The notes beneath the pieces were generated by a model, which did not search any database, was not told where the DNA came from, and worked only from the letters and a program-made list of their open reading frames with translations. A program made the position numbers and the translations under genes. Shown one piece after another: positions 23,479-35,532 of a stretch of 64,000 nucleotides of DNA. Every line of letters starts with the position of its first letter. Position 1 is the first letter of the stretch. The stretch comes from Ditylenchus dipsaci (Eukaryota > Nematoda > Chromadorea > Rhabditida > Anguinidae): assembly GCA_004194705.1 (NCBI GenBank), contig SADC01001209.1, positions 62,001-126,000 on the forward strand, in the 5' to 3' direction.

Positions 23479-23489
23479 CTTATTTTGAA

Positions 23490-24610
23490 ATCAAGCGTAT
23501 TAAAATGACTTATATGTTCTCAATATTAAAAGAGGCATTCAACTTTTTCGGCTCCATATGCACTAGTGGATCTCGAAATGATGTTTTGCCACCCAAGCTT
23601 TTTTTTTCAATATCAAACGTAGTTATTGTGTGTGAAACGTGTGTGAAACATTTTAAAAGATGTTGGCTATATCTTGACTTTTATAATTGATATTTTATCA
23701 ACCAATGGTGTAAAGGTGACCGATCCTCAAGTCAGCCGATGTCTCAATCCCAGCTTTGAAGGCTAAAGAAGTGAAACTGAAAACAGAATCAAGATCTAAA
23801 ATTTTTGAATTAGAAAAAAATTAGAATTTCGGTCAAAAGAGAATCTCGGGTCCTATCTGAGAGGAAAACAGTTTTTTCACCTTGGTCCTCCCTGTTCATT
23901 TTTTGTGAAATTTCTCTCAGACAAGTTAGCAACCATTAGCTATGTCCTTAATGTTTTCTCTCCTTTCTTTTCTTTTTGTTCAGCCTTTGGTTTGATAGCT
24001 CATCTGACTGGCTAGAAAATGGGTGGTAAGTTGTCTGAGAAAGGTGAAAAAAGTGGCTCGAAAATACGATGCCAAGAACACGATTTGGAGTCACGGGGAA
24101 TCCCACTATAAAAGCCTGAATTTTCGACATCGGATTCGTGTTTAGCACGGTCACACACACACTCAGATACTTTATATACGCATCGCCTAACTCGCAGGTT
24201 CGACTACAACCGAGTGAAAACCTTATCTTTTATTTTTGTTTATTTACAAGTTTAGTGTAAAAATGGTCCTCATATTCTTGGCTATCCAACGGATTTATCA
24301 GCGCAAGGTTTCACACCTACTAGAGCTTATTTACAGGGCGAAATAGGCTTAATTTTCAAAAATCGATAGGTTTTGCGGTTTTCCTTTGACTATGTTTATT
24401 TACTTTATCGGCTCCACATAATAAAGATTCTTCATGAATTTCTGCAGTCGAATTCTGTAGTCCGCTCTTGTCCAAGTCGAAATTATTAAGAAACCAGTCT
24501 TCAGACTGGTAGCAGCTCTGATTTTTATAAAAAAACTATACTTTCACAAAATTTTTGCTTGTATTCGGTTTTTCTCAAAACGAATTCAAAAGCCAGTAAG
24601 TGTTTTTATT
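23490..24610. other. Unassigned, repeat-derived interval
   Basis: No supported gene. A CACCTTGGTCCTCCCTGTT word near 23880 and a segment 24170-24400 (ATACGCATCGCC, GCAGGTTCGACT, then AATCGATAGG) belong to the tRNA-like foldback family in the orientation opposite to the copy at 15934-16350. Confidence 0.55.
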
Positions 24611-24615
24611 TGGGC

Positions 24616-25095
24616 GAACCTTTTTTTGCAGCCGATTCGGGTCTTTTTTTAGCTGATTTGGTCTTGCAGCTGAATTACGTCTTTTTGCTGCTGATTTACG
24701 TTTTTCTGCAGCTGATTTACTTTTCTGTGCAAGACCAACCGAATTTTGCAATATTTTGCAAGAATTCAAATTTTTTAGTCAGAAAATAACTTGGATTCCT
24801 CAGAATCCCACCCCGGAATGGCCAGAAGCTCCTAAAGCTGGTTTTTTGGTGGGTAATCTCGGTGGAGTAATCTTTTTTTGAAAAAGCGATTGAGCGGATC
24901 AGAACTCTAGTCCGGTCGGCTCAATCGCTCAGAATTCAACCCTGAACCACTCAAAACCACCGTAAGTCTAGAATTCGGAGCGATTAAGCTGATCGGACTT
25001 GATTTCTGATCCGTTCAATCGATTTTCGAAAAAAGTCTGCAAGAACGAATCAGCTGCAAAAAGACGTGAATCAGCTGCAAAAAAAGGTTCGCTCT
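24616..25095. repeat. Foldback of AGCTGATTTACGTC units with inner GAGCGGATCAGA hairpin
   Basis: The outer arms carry tandem GCAGCTGATTTACGTCTTT units on both sides (24640-24725 and 25045-25090). The inner hairpin (about 24870-25030) matches the elements at 133 and 13955. The same outer unit occurs at 15220-15270 and 15595-15650. Confidence 0.8.
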
Positions 25096-25099
25096 TTCT

Positions 25100-26230
25100 G
25101 TTTTAGTAGAACGAGTTTAATGTGTATTCCTGAAGTTTCTTCTAATTTTTTTAAACTTTCTTTTAATGGTTTTTTCTTCGTTAGGCTGACGCTAGCAATA
25201 AATTTTAAAAAATTGAAGAAAAACTTCCAATTGAGTAAGCATATACTTCAGTCTAGAGCATATTTATTGCAACCATAATGGCCGGATGGTGCCGAAATAG
25301 AACAGTCTCGTCCGAAAAAAGAGAGAGCCGGTCGGCCATGAATTATTTTATCATTTTTATTGTAATCTGAATATATTACTTTTTCAACGACTAAATCATA
25401 AACAGTTTAAAAATAATATAGATTAAAAAAGGTTGTTTCTGTTTTAAAAATAATATATTGCATTCTGTAAGGTCTCGTAATGACCTTTTCCGACATTTTA
25501 ACACATCAACTCTATCATTTGCCGGTTTACCCAGGCTACATTCGCTGCAGTTGCCCTGACTATCATGTAGCTCAGGATCTCAGCTTTCTAACGAGCTATC
25601 AAACTCTATTGCATAATCACGATAATGTACAGATTTAGGGGTTAGAATAAAGTAACTTTTATTTTTTTCTCTTTTTTTAACCCTAAATTTCTACATTCTT
25701 TAAAAAATTCAGTAACGTTTAATAGCTCGATAGAAATCTGAAATTTTATACGACTTATATGACCATATATATTATTGGCGGCCGCCCACAACTTATTTTT
25801 CGGACGGCGGCCGTCCGACCGTCTTACTTTTTATCGCCGTCCGGACGGAGACGGGACAGGAAGGGTCCGGAGGACGGCGCGGTCACTATGGGCTCATGTT
25901 GATACTGAGAATTTTTTTAGGAACAGTAGACTGATGCATAGAGCTGAGTTAATCGACGAGTATACCACACTTATCACTCATCCTCTCAATCCTGCAAAAC
26001 ACCTGAAAATTTGACCGGAGTATGGAATCCGCCCCTGGCCCGAAAACCGGTTTAAACCTTGCTTTTACGCGATTTGACCACTTTTACGTATAGGAAATAT
26101 GAAAAAACGATTGGGAAAGCACTTTCCACAAAAAAAAATTTTATGACCAAAAATCGACTTTTTGGCTGTTCTGGAGGGTACTCAGATACCTTATTTGGTG
26201 GTTTTTAAACTGTTCTGGTCACTGGAGCTA
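25100..26230. other. Unassigned interval with a GC-rich patch
   Basis: No supported gene. Around 25778-25895 CGGCCG- and GGACGG-type words make a GC-rich patch in AT-rich DNA. CTCAGGATCTCAGCTTTC near 25570 is another TAGCTGAGAATC-type word. Confidence 0.4.
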
Positions 26231-26232
26231 AG

Positions 26233-26720
26233 CAAAAAGAGTCTCTTTACATTTTCGATCGAGGGTCTTGCTCGGAATCATGTCTAAGGTACCGTATTTA
26301 CTCTAATAAGCGCCCCGGGGCGCTTATTTTTCAAAACCCCCGAAAATCGGAAAATTTGGAATTTGATTTCGAGATTTTTAAGTGCTCAACCAAAATCTAA
26401 AAAGTGGAATCGGTAGAGCTCGTGGGAGTTAAGAAAACCTATCAAACAGATTTGCAAAATATTGCTTTTACACTGAGATCCAGACCCTCAAAGTCGAGGG
26501 GGGCGCTTATTAGAGGTAATACGGTAAGTGAGTGCGCGAATCTCTAACTCTCAAGCCCCAGCGCCCAGAAGGGGCTTGGGCGCTTGGAGTTGACCATAGA
26601 GTCATACCTTAGACACAGATCACTCGAAAGTGCCTCTGGATGCATAAAAGCAGTATGCATACCAGAATTTCTTTATGCGGTAGGCCCAGTTAACAAAACT
26701 ATGTTCAAATCATATCTTCT
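26233..26720. mobile_element. GC-rich hairpin element, copy 2, interrupted by a MITE
   Basis: The left part (CGGAATCATGTCTAAGGTA) and the right part (AGTGAGTGCGCG onward) together equal the uninterrupted copies at 14625 and 49918. The gap between them is exactly the CCGTATTT MITE at 26290-26526. Confidence 0.88.
26290..26526. mobile_element. CCGTATTT-family MITE, tag GCGCCCC, at a proven insertion site
   Basis: TA at 26290-26291 and 26525-26526. Ends CCGTATTTACTCTAATAA and TTATTAGAGGTAATACGG. The left tag forms GCGCCCCGGGGCGC; the right end repeats GGGGCGC. Removing the element and one TA restores CTAAGGTAAGTG, the sequence present in the empty sites at 14628 (one mismatch) and 49920. Confidence 0.92.
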
Positions 26721-27092
26721 TTATCCTTTTAAAGCTGTCCACGTACCCTTTTAGGTTGAGTTACCTTGGTCCCCCAAGGCAAAAAGCAAAAAAAAATTCA
26801 AAAAATGCTAAAAGTGTCTTCCCACTGATTTTTTGTTGCTTTTTCACGTTGAAAGTAGCTAAAATGGCCTTAGGACATCATTTCGGGCATTTTTGGGCCA
26901 GGGGGGATTGTGTACTTTAGCCGAAAATTTAAAAAAATCTTCATTTTGTTAATCTATGCCGCTCATTAAATGTGTCTATTGAATAGGCTAATCCAATTAA
27001 GCAATTTAGTCTTCAGTTTGTTGCTGTAGCACCAAAAGTATTAGCCTCTTCAACAGCCAAAAAGAAGAGGCGACAATAGAGCAGTGGTGTAA

Positions 27093-27385
27093 TCAATCTT
27101 CCTCGATCACACACGCACAAAAAATAAAGAAGAAGAAAAGGAGGCAAAAGAGCCGCTCTCATTTATTCACACCCTCCACTTTGAGGGTACAGATGCCGCC
27201 ACTGAACAGCACTTCAGAGTTGCTGTTGTTGGCCCCTTGGGCGCTGTAGCTGATGAATTGTTTAGTAGCAAAGTGACGGAATTACTAGAGTTTTTTGGGC
27301 AACCAAGAGATCCCTTGTATACTTCTTTTTATTGCACACACATACAAAATCAAAGTAGGAGAAAAAGAGGGTGGGAGGAAACAAG
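27093..27385 (+). other. Possible coding exon, unrecognised
   Basis: An open frame without ATG reads FIHTLHFEGTDAATEQHF, then VVGPLGAVADELFSSKV, and ends at ACAAG|GTAATT, a plausible donor. The composition looks more coding than its surroundings. A possible preceding terminal-like piece is at about 26988-27079 (ends AKKKRRQ, stop). No acceptor fits well and no family was recognised, so this may be chance. Confidence 0.25.
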
Positions 27386-27531
27386 GTAATTGATCGGAGA
27401 AAATGCTGAGAAAGTTGCGACTTTTTCAAAGGAGGAGTGGTTTTTGGTGCAACGTTTTCAAAGTCAATAAGAATATGGAGATATCATCGGAAAGTATTTT
27501 GAATATTTCATCCGCTATTCTAGTAGCGATA

Positions 27532-27752
27532 CAGTCAAACCTCGATATAGTGCGACTCCCTGAAATTCGTTCCCGATTAAGGTCCGACACTTATTTTAAC
27601 CTAATTTTTGAAGTCTCTTATGACTGTCTGGTCCCAAACATCGTAAGGATTCCGATTTTGAAAAAAGTAAAACCTCGATAGTGACAACTCATTTTTAAAA
27701 CAAGTTTGTGAAACGGATTTTACCGGGGTGTCACTATATCAAGGTTCGACTG
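27532..27752. mobile_element. Pogo-like MITE
   Basis: CAGTCAAACCTCGATATAGT at the left and CACTATATCAAGGTTCGACTG at the right, with TA on both sides (27530-27531, 27753-27754). The internal sequence (GTTCCCGATTAAGGTCCGAC, CTGTCTGGTCCC) resembles segments of the larger relative at 49499-50800. Confidence 0.8.
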
Positions 27753-27974
27753 TATGGGACTAAATTTTTTGATGTTTTATTGTTTTTCTTAAAGTTTTTA
27801 ACTAACAAGGGAACTGCACGAACTGTACGATTTGATTATAATATTCTGACTACGCTATCGTGTAGAGCATATTCGGTTTACTATATGGAATTTCAATATT
27901 TTTTGCCACCAGCAACAAAATGTCGATTGTTGGGCTGAAGAAACATAAAAATACGCTAAAAGTTGCCTTGGTCT

Positions 27975-29320
27975 CCCTGTTGTTTTGTATAAAAAACACT
28001 CGGCTACATGCAGCCCGTCAAAGTCACTCGAAAAGGGAAAGCGGCTTTCGTTTACGCATTGTCCAGGTCACAGGTTTTATTTCCCCTGGGTAAATACGGT
28101 ATTTTTACCTCATTGTTCCTATTTTATTTTCAAGTTTGGTATGAAAATGATGCTCATTCTCATGGGTATCCAACAAAAGCATCAGCTCAAGTTTAACAAC
28201 TATAAAAGTTGAGTCTCAGGCCTTCGAGTAGCAGGCCTTCATAGCCTACTTGAATTAACTACTTCATTTTTGGGGTTTTCTTGATTGATTATTTCTGTAT
28301 CTTTATATAGTATTTGAGACACTGGGTCACACTCTTTTGACCTCGGAGGCTAAAATGGGTCGAAGAGAAGGAAATCATTTTTGTTGCTAACACTATTATG
28401 TTCCCCAGAATGTCAGCTTTCGTTATAAGAAAACAGCCGAAAAAGGTGAATTCTAATAGGGGATATGCCTATTTTTATGAAGGTCATAGTATTTGGGTCA
28501 GGACGGGGTCACGCTTCTTGACTTTGGAGGCCATAAAATGGGTCATAGACGGCAAAAATATTTTTTGTCGCTGTTTTTACCGTGTTCCCCAAGGTGTCAG
28601 CCTCCGTTTAAAAAAAATTTGCCGAAAAAGTGAATTCTAGTAGGGGATATACCTATTTTTATGAAGTTATACGATTACGATCAGGAAAATCTATACTGAA
28701 TTAAAATCTTTTTTGTCTCAAGAGGAGTTCAAAAATATACAGTCAAACTTGAACTTTAAAAGCCATTTGTAAGCAAACCGAGCACGCTAAGCACGAACTC
28801 GTTGCCAGCAATTAGGTACTGTCTGTTGCGAAAATGTCTGTAAAGGCGCCGATAGGTGCCTGCATGCCCTTGTTTTTTCTATAAGTACAGAGTGACGAAA
28901 TAAAAATCTGACACTTTAAAAAAATTAACGTATGTAACCCTTGTCCGATCGATTTCCGATTTTTAGGGAGTAAACCTGTTAAAACTTCCACAATAATAGC
29001 CGTCTGTGGTGAAGAGCACAATCACAGAGCTCCTAGATAGCTTAAATAATACTGTCATCAATTTTTCTCGGGAAATCGATGGGGCAAAGAGCTGCCTGCG
29101 TAAATTTTTTAAGAGACCAAATATTCTTTCCCGTAAGGATGAGCATCATTTTCATACCAAACTGGAAATAAAATACGAAGAATGAGGTAAAAATACGGTA
29201 TTTACCCAGGGGGATTTAAACCTGTGACCTGGGCATCGCGTAAACAAAAGCCGCTTTCCCTTTTTGAGTGACTTTGACGGGCTGCATGTAACCGAGTTGC
29301 TTTTTTTATACGGATCGTTC
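27975..29320. repeat. Inverted repeat enclosing a 175-bp tandem duplication
   Basis: The arms at about 28008-28180 and 29135-29295 pair (GCCCGTCAAAGTCACTCGAA, AAAGCGGCTTTCGTTTACGC, AAATACGGTATTTTTACC). Inside, 28309-28486 and 28487-28663 are diverged direct repeats (ATTTGGGTCA.., GTTCCCCAGAATGTCAGC, GAATTCTAATAGGGGATATG). The arms include a tRNA-like word CAGGTCACAGGTTTTA. Confidence 0.8.
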
Positions 29321-31350
29321 ATATATTTTCTGACTTCAGGTAGAAAAAGGCGGAAAATTCAGATCAAAGAATGAAAAACGCGTAATGTGTGAAGATCAAA
29401 AAAAATGCAGCAAAATTTTGCTGAAATGCAGAAAATTTTTTGCTGCAATTTTGCTGTTTTTAATAAACAAAATTCCAAATCTTTTTGCTGCATTTAAGAA
29501 AATTTGCTGTTTTCGCGAACCATGGTATGTACTTTTAAATTAGTCTTGTTAAATGAAAGCTTGCGAATCCACCATCCCAAAAAGAAGCAATTTCTCAAGT
29601 TGTGGTCAACGGGGAAGGGCAGATGTCCCTCAACCATTCTCACCACCACACAACAAATTTGGCACGTCCTTTTATGGTTTTGATATATGTGCGATATTGC
29701 CAATTTTATTAGTCCTTCGTCTTCTTGCAGAGGAGACAAAACAAAATACTTGGGATAATAAATAATCCTGGTCCCCTTGGTTTGTGCCTTCTGCTCTTCA
29801 TTATCTAAAGGGAGATGGCACTCCTAAAAGTGATTGATCGCACTTGATTAGTGCTGCACCACTCCAAGTGCTGGTAAATAGACTCCAAATTAAGCCAATC
29901 TACTTCTAATTACAAAAGACATAGCGCTAAGTGCTTGAAAATAACACTTCTTAATAAATAATACTTCTAACAGGTGTCTTTTGTAAGGTGTATCATTGCC
30001 ACATTGATTTTTAAACAAACTATTTGCTAAAATTTCAAAAAATGATACAAAAATGTTTTAGAAAACGAAAATATGAGCGAATTCTAATGCATTTCGTCTC
30101 AGAAGTCCCTACCATATTAAACTTTTGAGGTCCATATTTATGACTCAGCTTTCCTGTCATTTTGCCGCAATCATTAATCATATGAGTAAGTAAATCGTAT
30201 AGGTAGGCTAAATTTTTTAGACCCTGACATGTGATCTCGGTGCCCCAAGCCAAAAAATTTTTGCGAAAAAAAAATTTCTTTCTTTCTTCTGTGAAACCAA
30301 AGATGAAACCCCGAGACCAAAACTAGGGGGAAAACCATGCTTTATTGCATTTTCAATAGACGGGCATGCCCGTCTACTAGAGTGAATACGGTAAATCGAA
30401 TTTCGATAAAATTAGGGAGCAGAAGAAGGAGGAGCCAATATTTATATGACCAATGCACTAGACCCATACAGTAATCAATTGTTCTTGTTCCTCTTCTTTT
30501 GTTTTCTACTACCCATTTTTGATTCACTGCCTCCTTGTTGCTTGCAACTATGATATTGGTGCCATAAAACATTTTGGTGTATCAGCAGCAGCAGTGGGAT
30601 ATATTCCACTTTTTACATCCTTGTACCTCAATTTATTATTCACCTTTGCTAATTTGCATAAAAGGTAAAATAAACAGACTAGTTCAGCCTTTATGTTGTC
30701 TTCTGCTCCTCCTGAATAATCTTTTTTCTTTCTGTGGGTTTGTGGTGATGGTGGTTAAGCACTACTACACTTTTGGGTGCAATTGTGTTTGGGTAAGAAC
30801 ATGTAAACACCAGGAAATTTCAATTTGGGGGTTTTATTATTTTTAGTAGGCTAAACAAGAGTTAAATAATTAAAAAATTTAATTTGTTTTTTCTCTCATT
30901 TCTTTTATTGTTTGTGGGAAGGTTAGACAAAAAATAAGCCCACCCTACTATAAAATAAAAAATACTAATATGTGTGTTTTTGCACAAACATTAAGTTGTT
31001 CAAATTTTTTAAATTTCGTCAAACTTAATTATTCTTTGAGAAAATCATTCAAATTTTGGGAAATTCTTAAATCTACTACCAAATACTTATTTCTATTATC
31101 ACAATATTTAATTTAGTACTGAAATTCAACTTGTATAGAAAAGCTTTTCTTAATTATGATTTTTTTCGTTGATACATAAATGATTATCCCTGGATTTCAG
31201 CTTTCTATGAAGGCCTCAAAGTTAAGCAAAATATTAGATTTTCAGATAAAAAGAGATTTTTTTGAACAATCCTTATAATTTTTTCGTATGTCATACACCA
31301 TTCAATAGCTTTTTTTTTGGTTTTTCCAACGAGCTATCATCTGTTTATTG
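29320..31350. other. Unassigned interval with one doubtful exon and a MITE remnant
   Basis: A short MITE remnant at 30354-30393 reads GACGGGCATGCCCGTC then CTAGAGTGAATACGGTA. On the plus strand 30460-30665 is open without ATG, hydrophobic (YYPFLIHCLLVACNYD, VGYIPLFTSLYLNLLFTF) and ends at a donor-like AAAAG|GTAAAA; it might be a membrane-protein exon but no partner exon was found. The remainder shows nothing I can name. Confidence 0.3.
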
Positions 31351-31364
31351 ATGATAAAAAAAGG

Positions 31365-31700
31365 TATAAGTGCTTAAAAGAAATCAGGTGCAAAAATGGC
31401 AGTCTGGACTGCCATTTCTGCTATTCTAGACGTCTAGGGGCATACATTCATCGCTTGAACTAGCCAAAAATTTTATTCAGGCATAATCACTTATACCTTG
31501 GCCACAATGGAGGTGTGAAGTGCGAAGTCAACGAAATTTCGTTATAGATTTCTAATGAGTGACATATACATATTATAGTGTGAAGGACCCGAGAATGGTA
31601 AGTGAGAAGCTTTAAGCCCGTTATTTTGAGTCATAATTAGCGAGCTTTGGGTGTTCAAAGACTTCACACTTTGACTTCACATCTCTATTGTGGCCATCGC
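31365..31700. repeat. Two adjacent foldbacks
   Basis: AAGGTATAAGTGCTT (31371) pairs with ATCACTTATACCTT (31484). Next, GGCCACAATGGAGGTGTGAA (31500) pairs with TTCACATCTCTATTGTGGCC (31675). Confidence 0.75.
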
Positions 31701-31730
31701 ATTATATTGTTTTATTTTAACTGATTATTA

Positions 31731-32172
31731 AACATATCTCAAATATAGATTTTTTTGAAACTTAAATGTTTATTGGACATTGAACATAAACAGGGTTGTC
31801 GAATCGAACGCTCGATTTCAAACTTTTCGCTCGGAAGTTTGAAAATTTTCGAATTTCGAGCGGAAATATCGAATTTGAAAAATTGAGAAAAATTTCGAAT
31901 TATGCTTTCGAATTTTTGTTAAAAGAAAATGATTCAATTGTGTAAAATGCTGATACAATAAAAAATTCGTTTGATGTGGTGAAGTGGTCATGTGTGGTCG
32001 ATTAAGCATGGTTTCGATTAATTTATTTCTAAAAAATCCATTAAAGAGGCGGCGTAGCCGCGAAAAATTTCACATGTCGAATCGAGCGCTCGACTCGAAA
32101 ATTTCGAGCGCTCTACAACTCTAAACATAAAAATTTAAATTTCAAAAAAATCTGTATTTGAGATGTTTATTG
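31731..32172. mobile_element. hAT-like MITE inserted in a palindrome
   Basis: The element 31791-32123 has ends CAGGGTTGTCGAATCGA and CTACAACTCTA (complement TAGAGTTGT) and an identical 8-bp flank, AACATAAA, at 31783-31790 and 32124-32131. Next to these are complementary outer arms (CATATCTCAAATATAGATTT against AAATCTGTATTTGAGATG), so the element entered the loop of an older hairpin. It is non-coding. Confidence 0.85.
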
Positions 32173-34590
32173 TCTCGAAAGGAAGCGAAAATTTGACAAC
32201 AATACTTTGTTTCGAAGAGCACTTTTGGCAGGCTAATGGACCATGCTGAACACGAATCAGAAATTTATACTTTGCGAGAATTTCTACTTTGCAAGTATTT
32301 AACGTCAAACTGGTTTTAAGACATTTTTTTGGCTTTTTCGACTTTTGTCAAACAGTCCAAAAGCCTATTTTACTTGACTTTAAAGCACTGTCAGGTGCTA
32401 TTTTGTATGCTGACTCTTAATCTGAATTTAAGAACGGTTTTTATTTACGTTAATATAACAAATGACATACCATCAGAAATCGCAGACAATAGGCTATCTT
32501 CTGAGTACAAAAAACGCTGCATTAAATAGATTCACTGCTCACCAACCTGAAGAAAAAACATACAAACAACAAAAAAAACTATTTGACAACCCGATATTTA
32601 AAAAATCTGAACGAAGTTTGAATGAAGTAACTTTTTTCGGCCTAGTTTTTCTGTTAAAATCCCTAAATATCCAACTTTTTAAAATCTTTCACTGAAGAAA
32701 GACATTTTGTTGAACAGCTGAGATTCAGGGCTACACGATAGTTGAAAGGTTTAAAAAAAATTAAGTACAAATCGGGGAGAAAAACAGAAGACTTAACAAA
32801 TATGAATATTTCAGCGCTACTTGGATATATCCCCCAAATCCATTTTTTTAAATGTTCCGAAACACCCTATATCTGCCTAAAATTGCCTCAGAAGCTCAAA
32901 AAAGGCATTATTTCTGAGTTCTGGTCCATAAAAATTGAGTTTTGGGACTACCCAAAAGTACCCATTTTGACCATTTTTAAAGGGACAAAGCTTTTTTCTG
33001 CTACCAATATTGTTGCTGCTAAAAGACTTTTTCTTGCTGCAAATAGACTTTTTTACTGCATATCGGCTTTTTTTGCTGCTAAAAATATTTTTCGAACCAC
33101 CAGTACCACCCTCAAGTTTTTGACCATTTATATTTACAATTTTGAGCATATTTCATCCCGTTCAATTAATTTTGACCAGATATCAACGGTTTTGTGTGAC
33201 CTTAATGACAGATTTTTCATTCTTCCTTCTTTAAAAAATTTTCAAATATAAATTTTGAAATTATAAATAAACTAGAAAGCAAACAGAACAGTTATGATTT
33301 TTTATTCACCTATTTCCTTACATTTTGAGTATGACTCTGTGTCATTTAGACTGTTTTGTGTGCTGAAAGCAATTTATAAAAGGCAGTGAGTGGTGATTCA
33401 CACAGCCTGAAACAGCTCCACTCCCAACTTTCCAACCACAATATCACTTAGCATTGCTTTTGACATCAAAACTATCTGTTCAATAATTCAGGAGCAGATT
33501 GCTCAAACACTATTTTTTTACAGTCAACAATTTTTCAAGGCGTCATAGTCAGACAACCAGTCTGCTTTCTATTTTACGCTCAAAACTATTTTATGAAAAC
33601 AGATTAATTCTTATTTATTTCTGTAATTAAAATTGTTCCACCAAAATTTATTTAGGTATAAGACAAATCGAAAAGATACCGACCACACCAGTGAGAATTT
33701 TCATCTACCTAATATTTTTCGTATTGACTCGGTTCTAGGGCCACAGATCGACCTAATTCAACATTTCTTTGTTGACATTTCTGCAATTGGACAAATTAAA
33801 AAAAACCAAGTGAGTCAAATTTACATTCGTCTCGCGATACAACACGACCTTTGACCAGTCCTCATGGATCACGTTACATCGAGAGTTGACTGTAATCGAA
33901 GTATTGCTATTGGAATAAGCGAAATATTATGCTGTACGCTAAAAACCATATTTTGATCAAAAGTTAAGCTGGGTTGCAAGCCCATGGATACATTCTTCAT
34001 ACGGGAAGACCCGTTAAGTGTCGCTTTTTGTGGAGAAAAACATAGAAATTAAATGATAGAGTTTTTGAATTCGTGTTTTACATAATTTTATTTTCATTTT
34101 GTAAAAATGAAAACATATGCCAATCGCAGACGATAGGGTTACTATTGTGGTGAAATTTGGAAACGAAAACTTTTTTAGTTGTCAACCCTTTCTATTCTTT
34201 AATCTGATATTTTTGGAAGACTAAAAAATTGTTCAAAAAGAAATCCAATCAACCACGAAAACTTTTGTTGGAGAAAGCAGCCAAGCAGAGCATCGATTCA
34301 AGTTTGACAGCCAAACCCATACTTGTCATGCATAATTTGTTCCATTTAGGAGGAAAGGAAGAGTTAAGGCAATTCGTTTCCGACTCATCTTATTTCAGCC
34401 TGATGATTCCATTTCGCAGCTCAAATCAAAAAAGTAATATTGTGCTTGTTGAAGTGTGCGACAGTTTTTTTAAACCACAGGCGGAAGTTGAGCTGCAACT
34501 ATAGTGTGTATAGAGCCTTTACCCCTTTTGCATGTATTAACTCTTTATTTGCATCAAATCTATCTCATCCGTTATGGTGGATGGGTGAGA
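32173..34590. other. Unassigned interval
   Basis: The longest ORFs (169 codons at 32742; 91 codons at 34229) have no recognisable features. The first crosses a GCTGCTAAAAGACTTTTT-type tandem stretch at about 33005-33090. A CATCGAGAGTTGACTGTAAT at about 33878 is a lone pogo-like end. Confidence 0.35.
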
Positions 34591-34591
34591 G

Positions 34592-34753
34592 TACCGTATT
34601 TTCTCTATTAATGAACCCCTCTCTAATAATGAACCCCTCCTCGATTTTTTGACCAGGATTTCAGAGTTAGGGCCATTTTTGATTTACAATTTCAACATTT
34701 TTGAAGGGTTGAAAAATAATGAACCCGGGTTCATTAATAGAGAAAATACGGTA
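34592..34753. mobile_element. CCGTATTT-family MITE, tag TGAACCC
   Basis: Ends TACCGTATTTTCTCTATTAA and TTAATAGAGAAAATACGGTA. TGAACCCC occurs twice near the left end; the right end has TGAACCCGGGTTCA. Confidence 0.88.
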
Positions 34754-34759
34754 TGTTGG

Positions 34760-35530
34760 GTTGTCAGGCAAGTCCTGCAACGACCTCGAAGTGACTAAGC
34801 GACCTCGAAGAGCACTTTCTTGTGGATTGCAAAACATTTTTTTATAAAACTGCGAGAAAATTTTAGTCGGGTTCAGAATTTTATTATGAAACCTATCAAA
34901 AAAAATTAATTTTATTTTTTAAATTTTAATGCTAATATCGAAGTCTAAGGAAAAGGTTAATTGTAGTTTTATAAGTTTTTTTTTCTAGTGCCTACCAGAA
35001 AGTACTAGTTGCTTTGACTTCGTTGCAAGACTTTTCCGACAACCCAATAGTTCATACTTGTATTAGTCTACCAGTTAATTTGGGTGGGTTGCATTTCGCT
35101 CCTGGAAGTATTGTCATAATGATTTTTCGAAACGAAACTTTATTGAAACAATTTCATCCTTATCATTTGCTTACTTTTTTGCTGTGAACATACACAGACC
35201 AGACTACCGTATATGTTTCTGCAAGTCCACTTCTTTACACACACTCAACCAACGTTTCTAATTATATTGTTTGCCTTTTACAGGCGTCTCCCGCCTCCCC
35301 CTTTGCATTTGCTCATCCTTTAAGTGTTTCCCATTTGTTCTCTCTACATAACCACCACCTACATTTCTTTCCCACCGTAAAAGTGTTTGATTGGTATTTT
35401 TTATTGATTTCAAAAAAATCGATCAGCACCTAGCTAAACACATATTCATTTAGCATCTTCACTTTAACTCTTTTGTATTTTAGTAAAAACAGCCTACTCG
35501 TCAGATTTCTCAAGTATGCGAACTAAGTTC
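34760..35530. other. Unassigned interval
   Basis: No gene seen. The segment around 35230-35400 is pyrimidine-rich with CCTCCC and CACCACC words, as in untranslated or promoter DNA, but nothing downstream ties it to a gene. Confidence 0.3.
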
Positions 35531-35532
35531 AG

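Larger units (their letters stand above)
21568..23480. repeat. Right arm of large inverted duplication
   Basis: Complement of 18611-20523. The inner edge is TTGACTCAATTCA at 21568. The outer match fades shortly after the AATAAA at 23473. Confidence 0.93.

Noticed and set aside
32742..33251. 169-codon plus-strand ORF
   Set aside because: Crosses a GCTGCTAAAAGAC tandem tract and has no motif, splice context or promoter.
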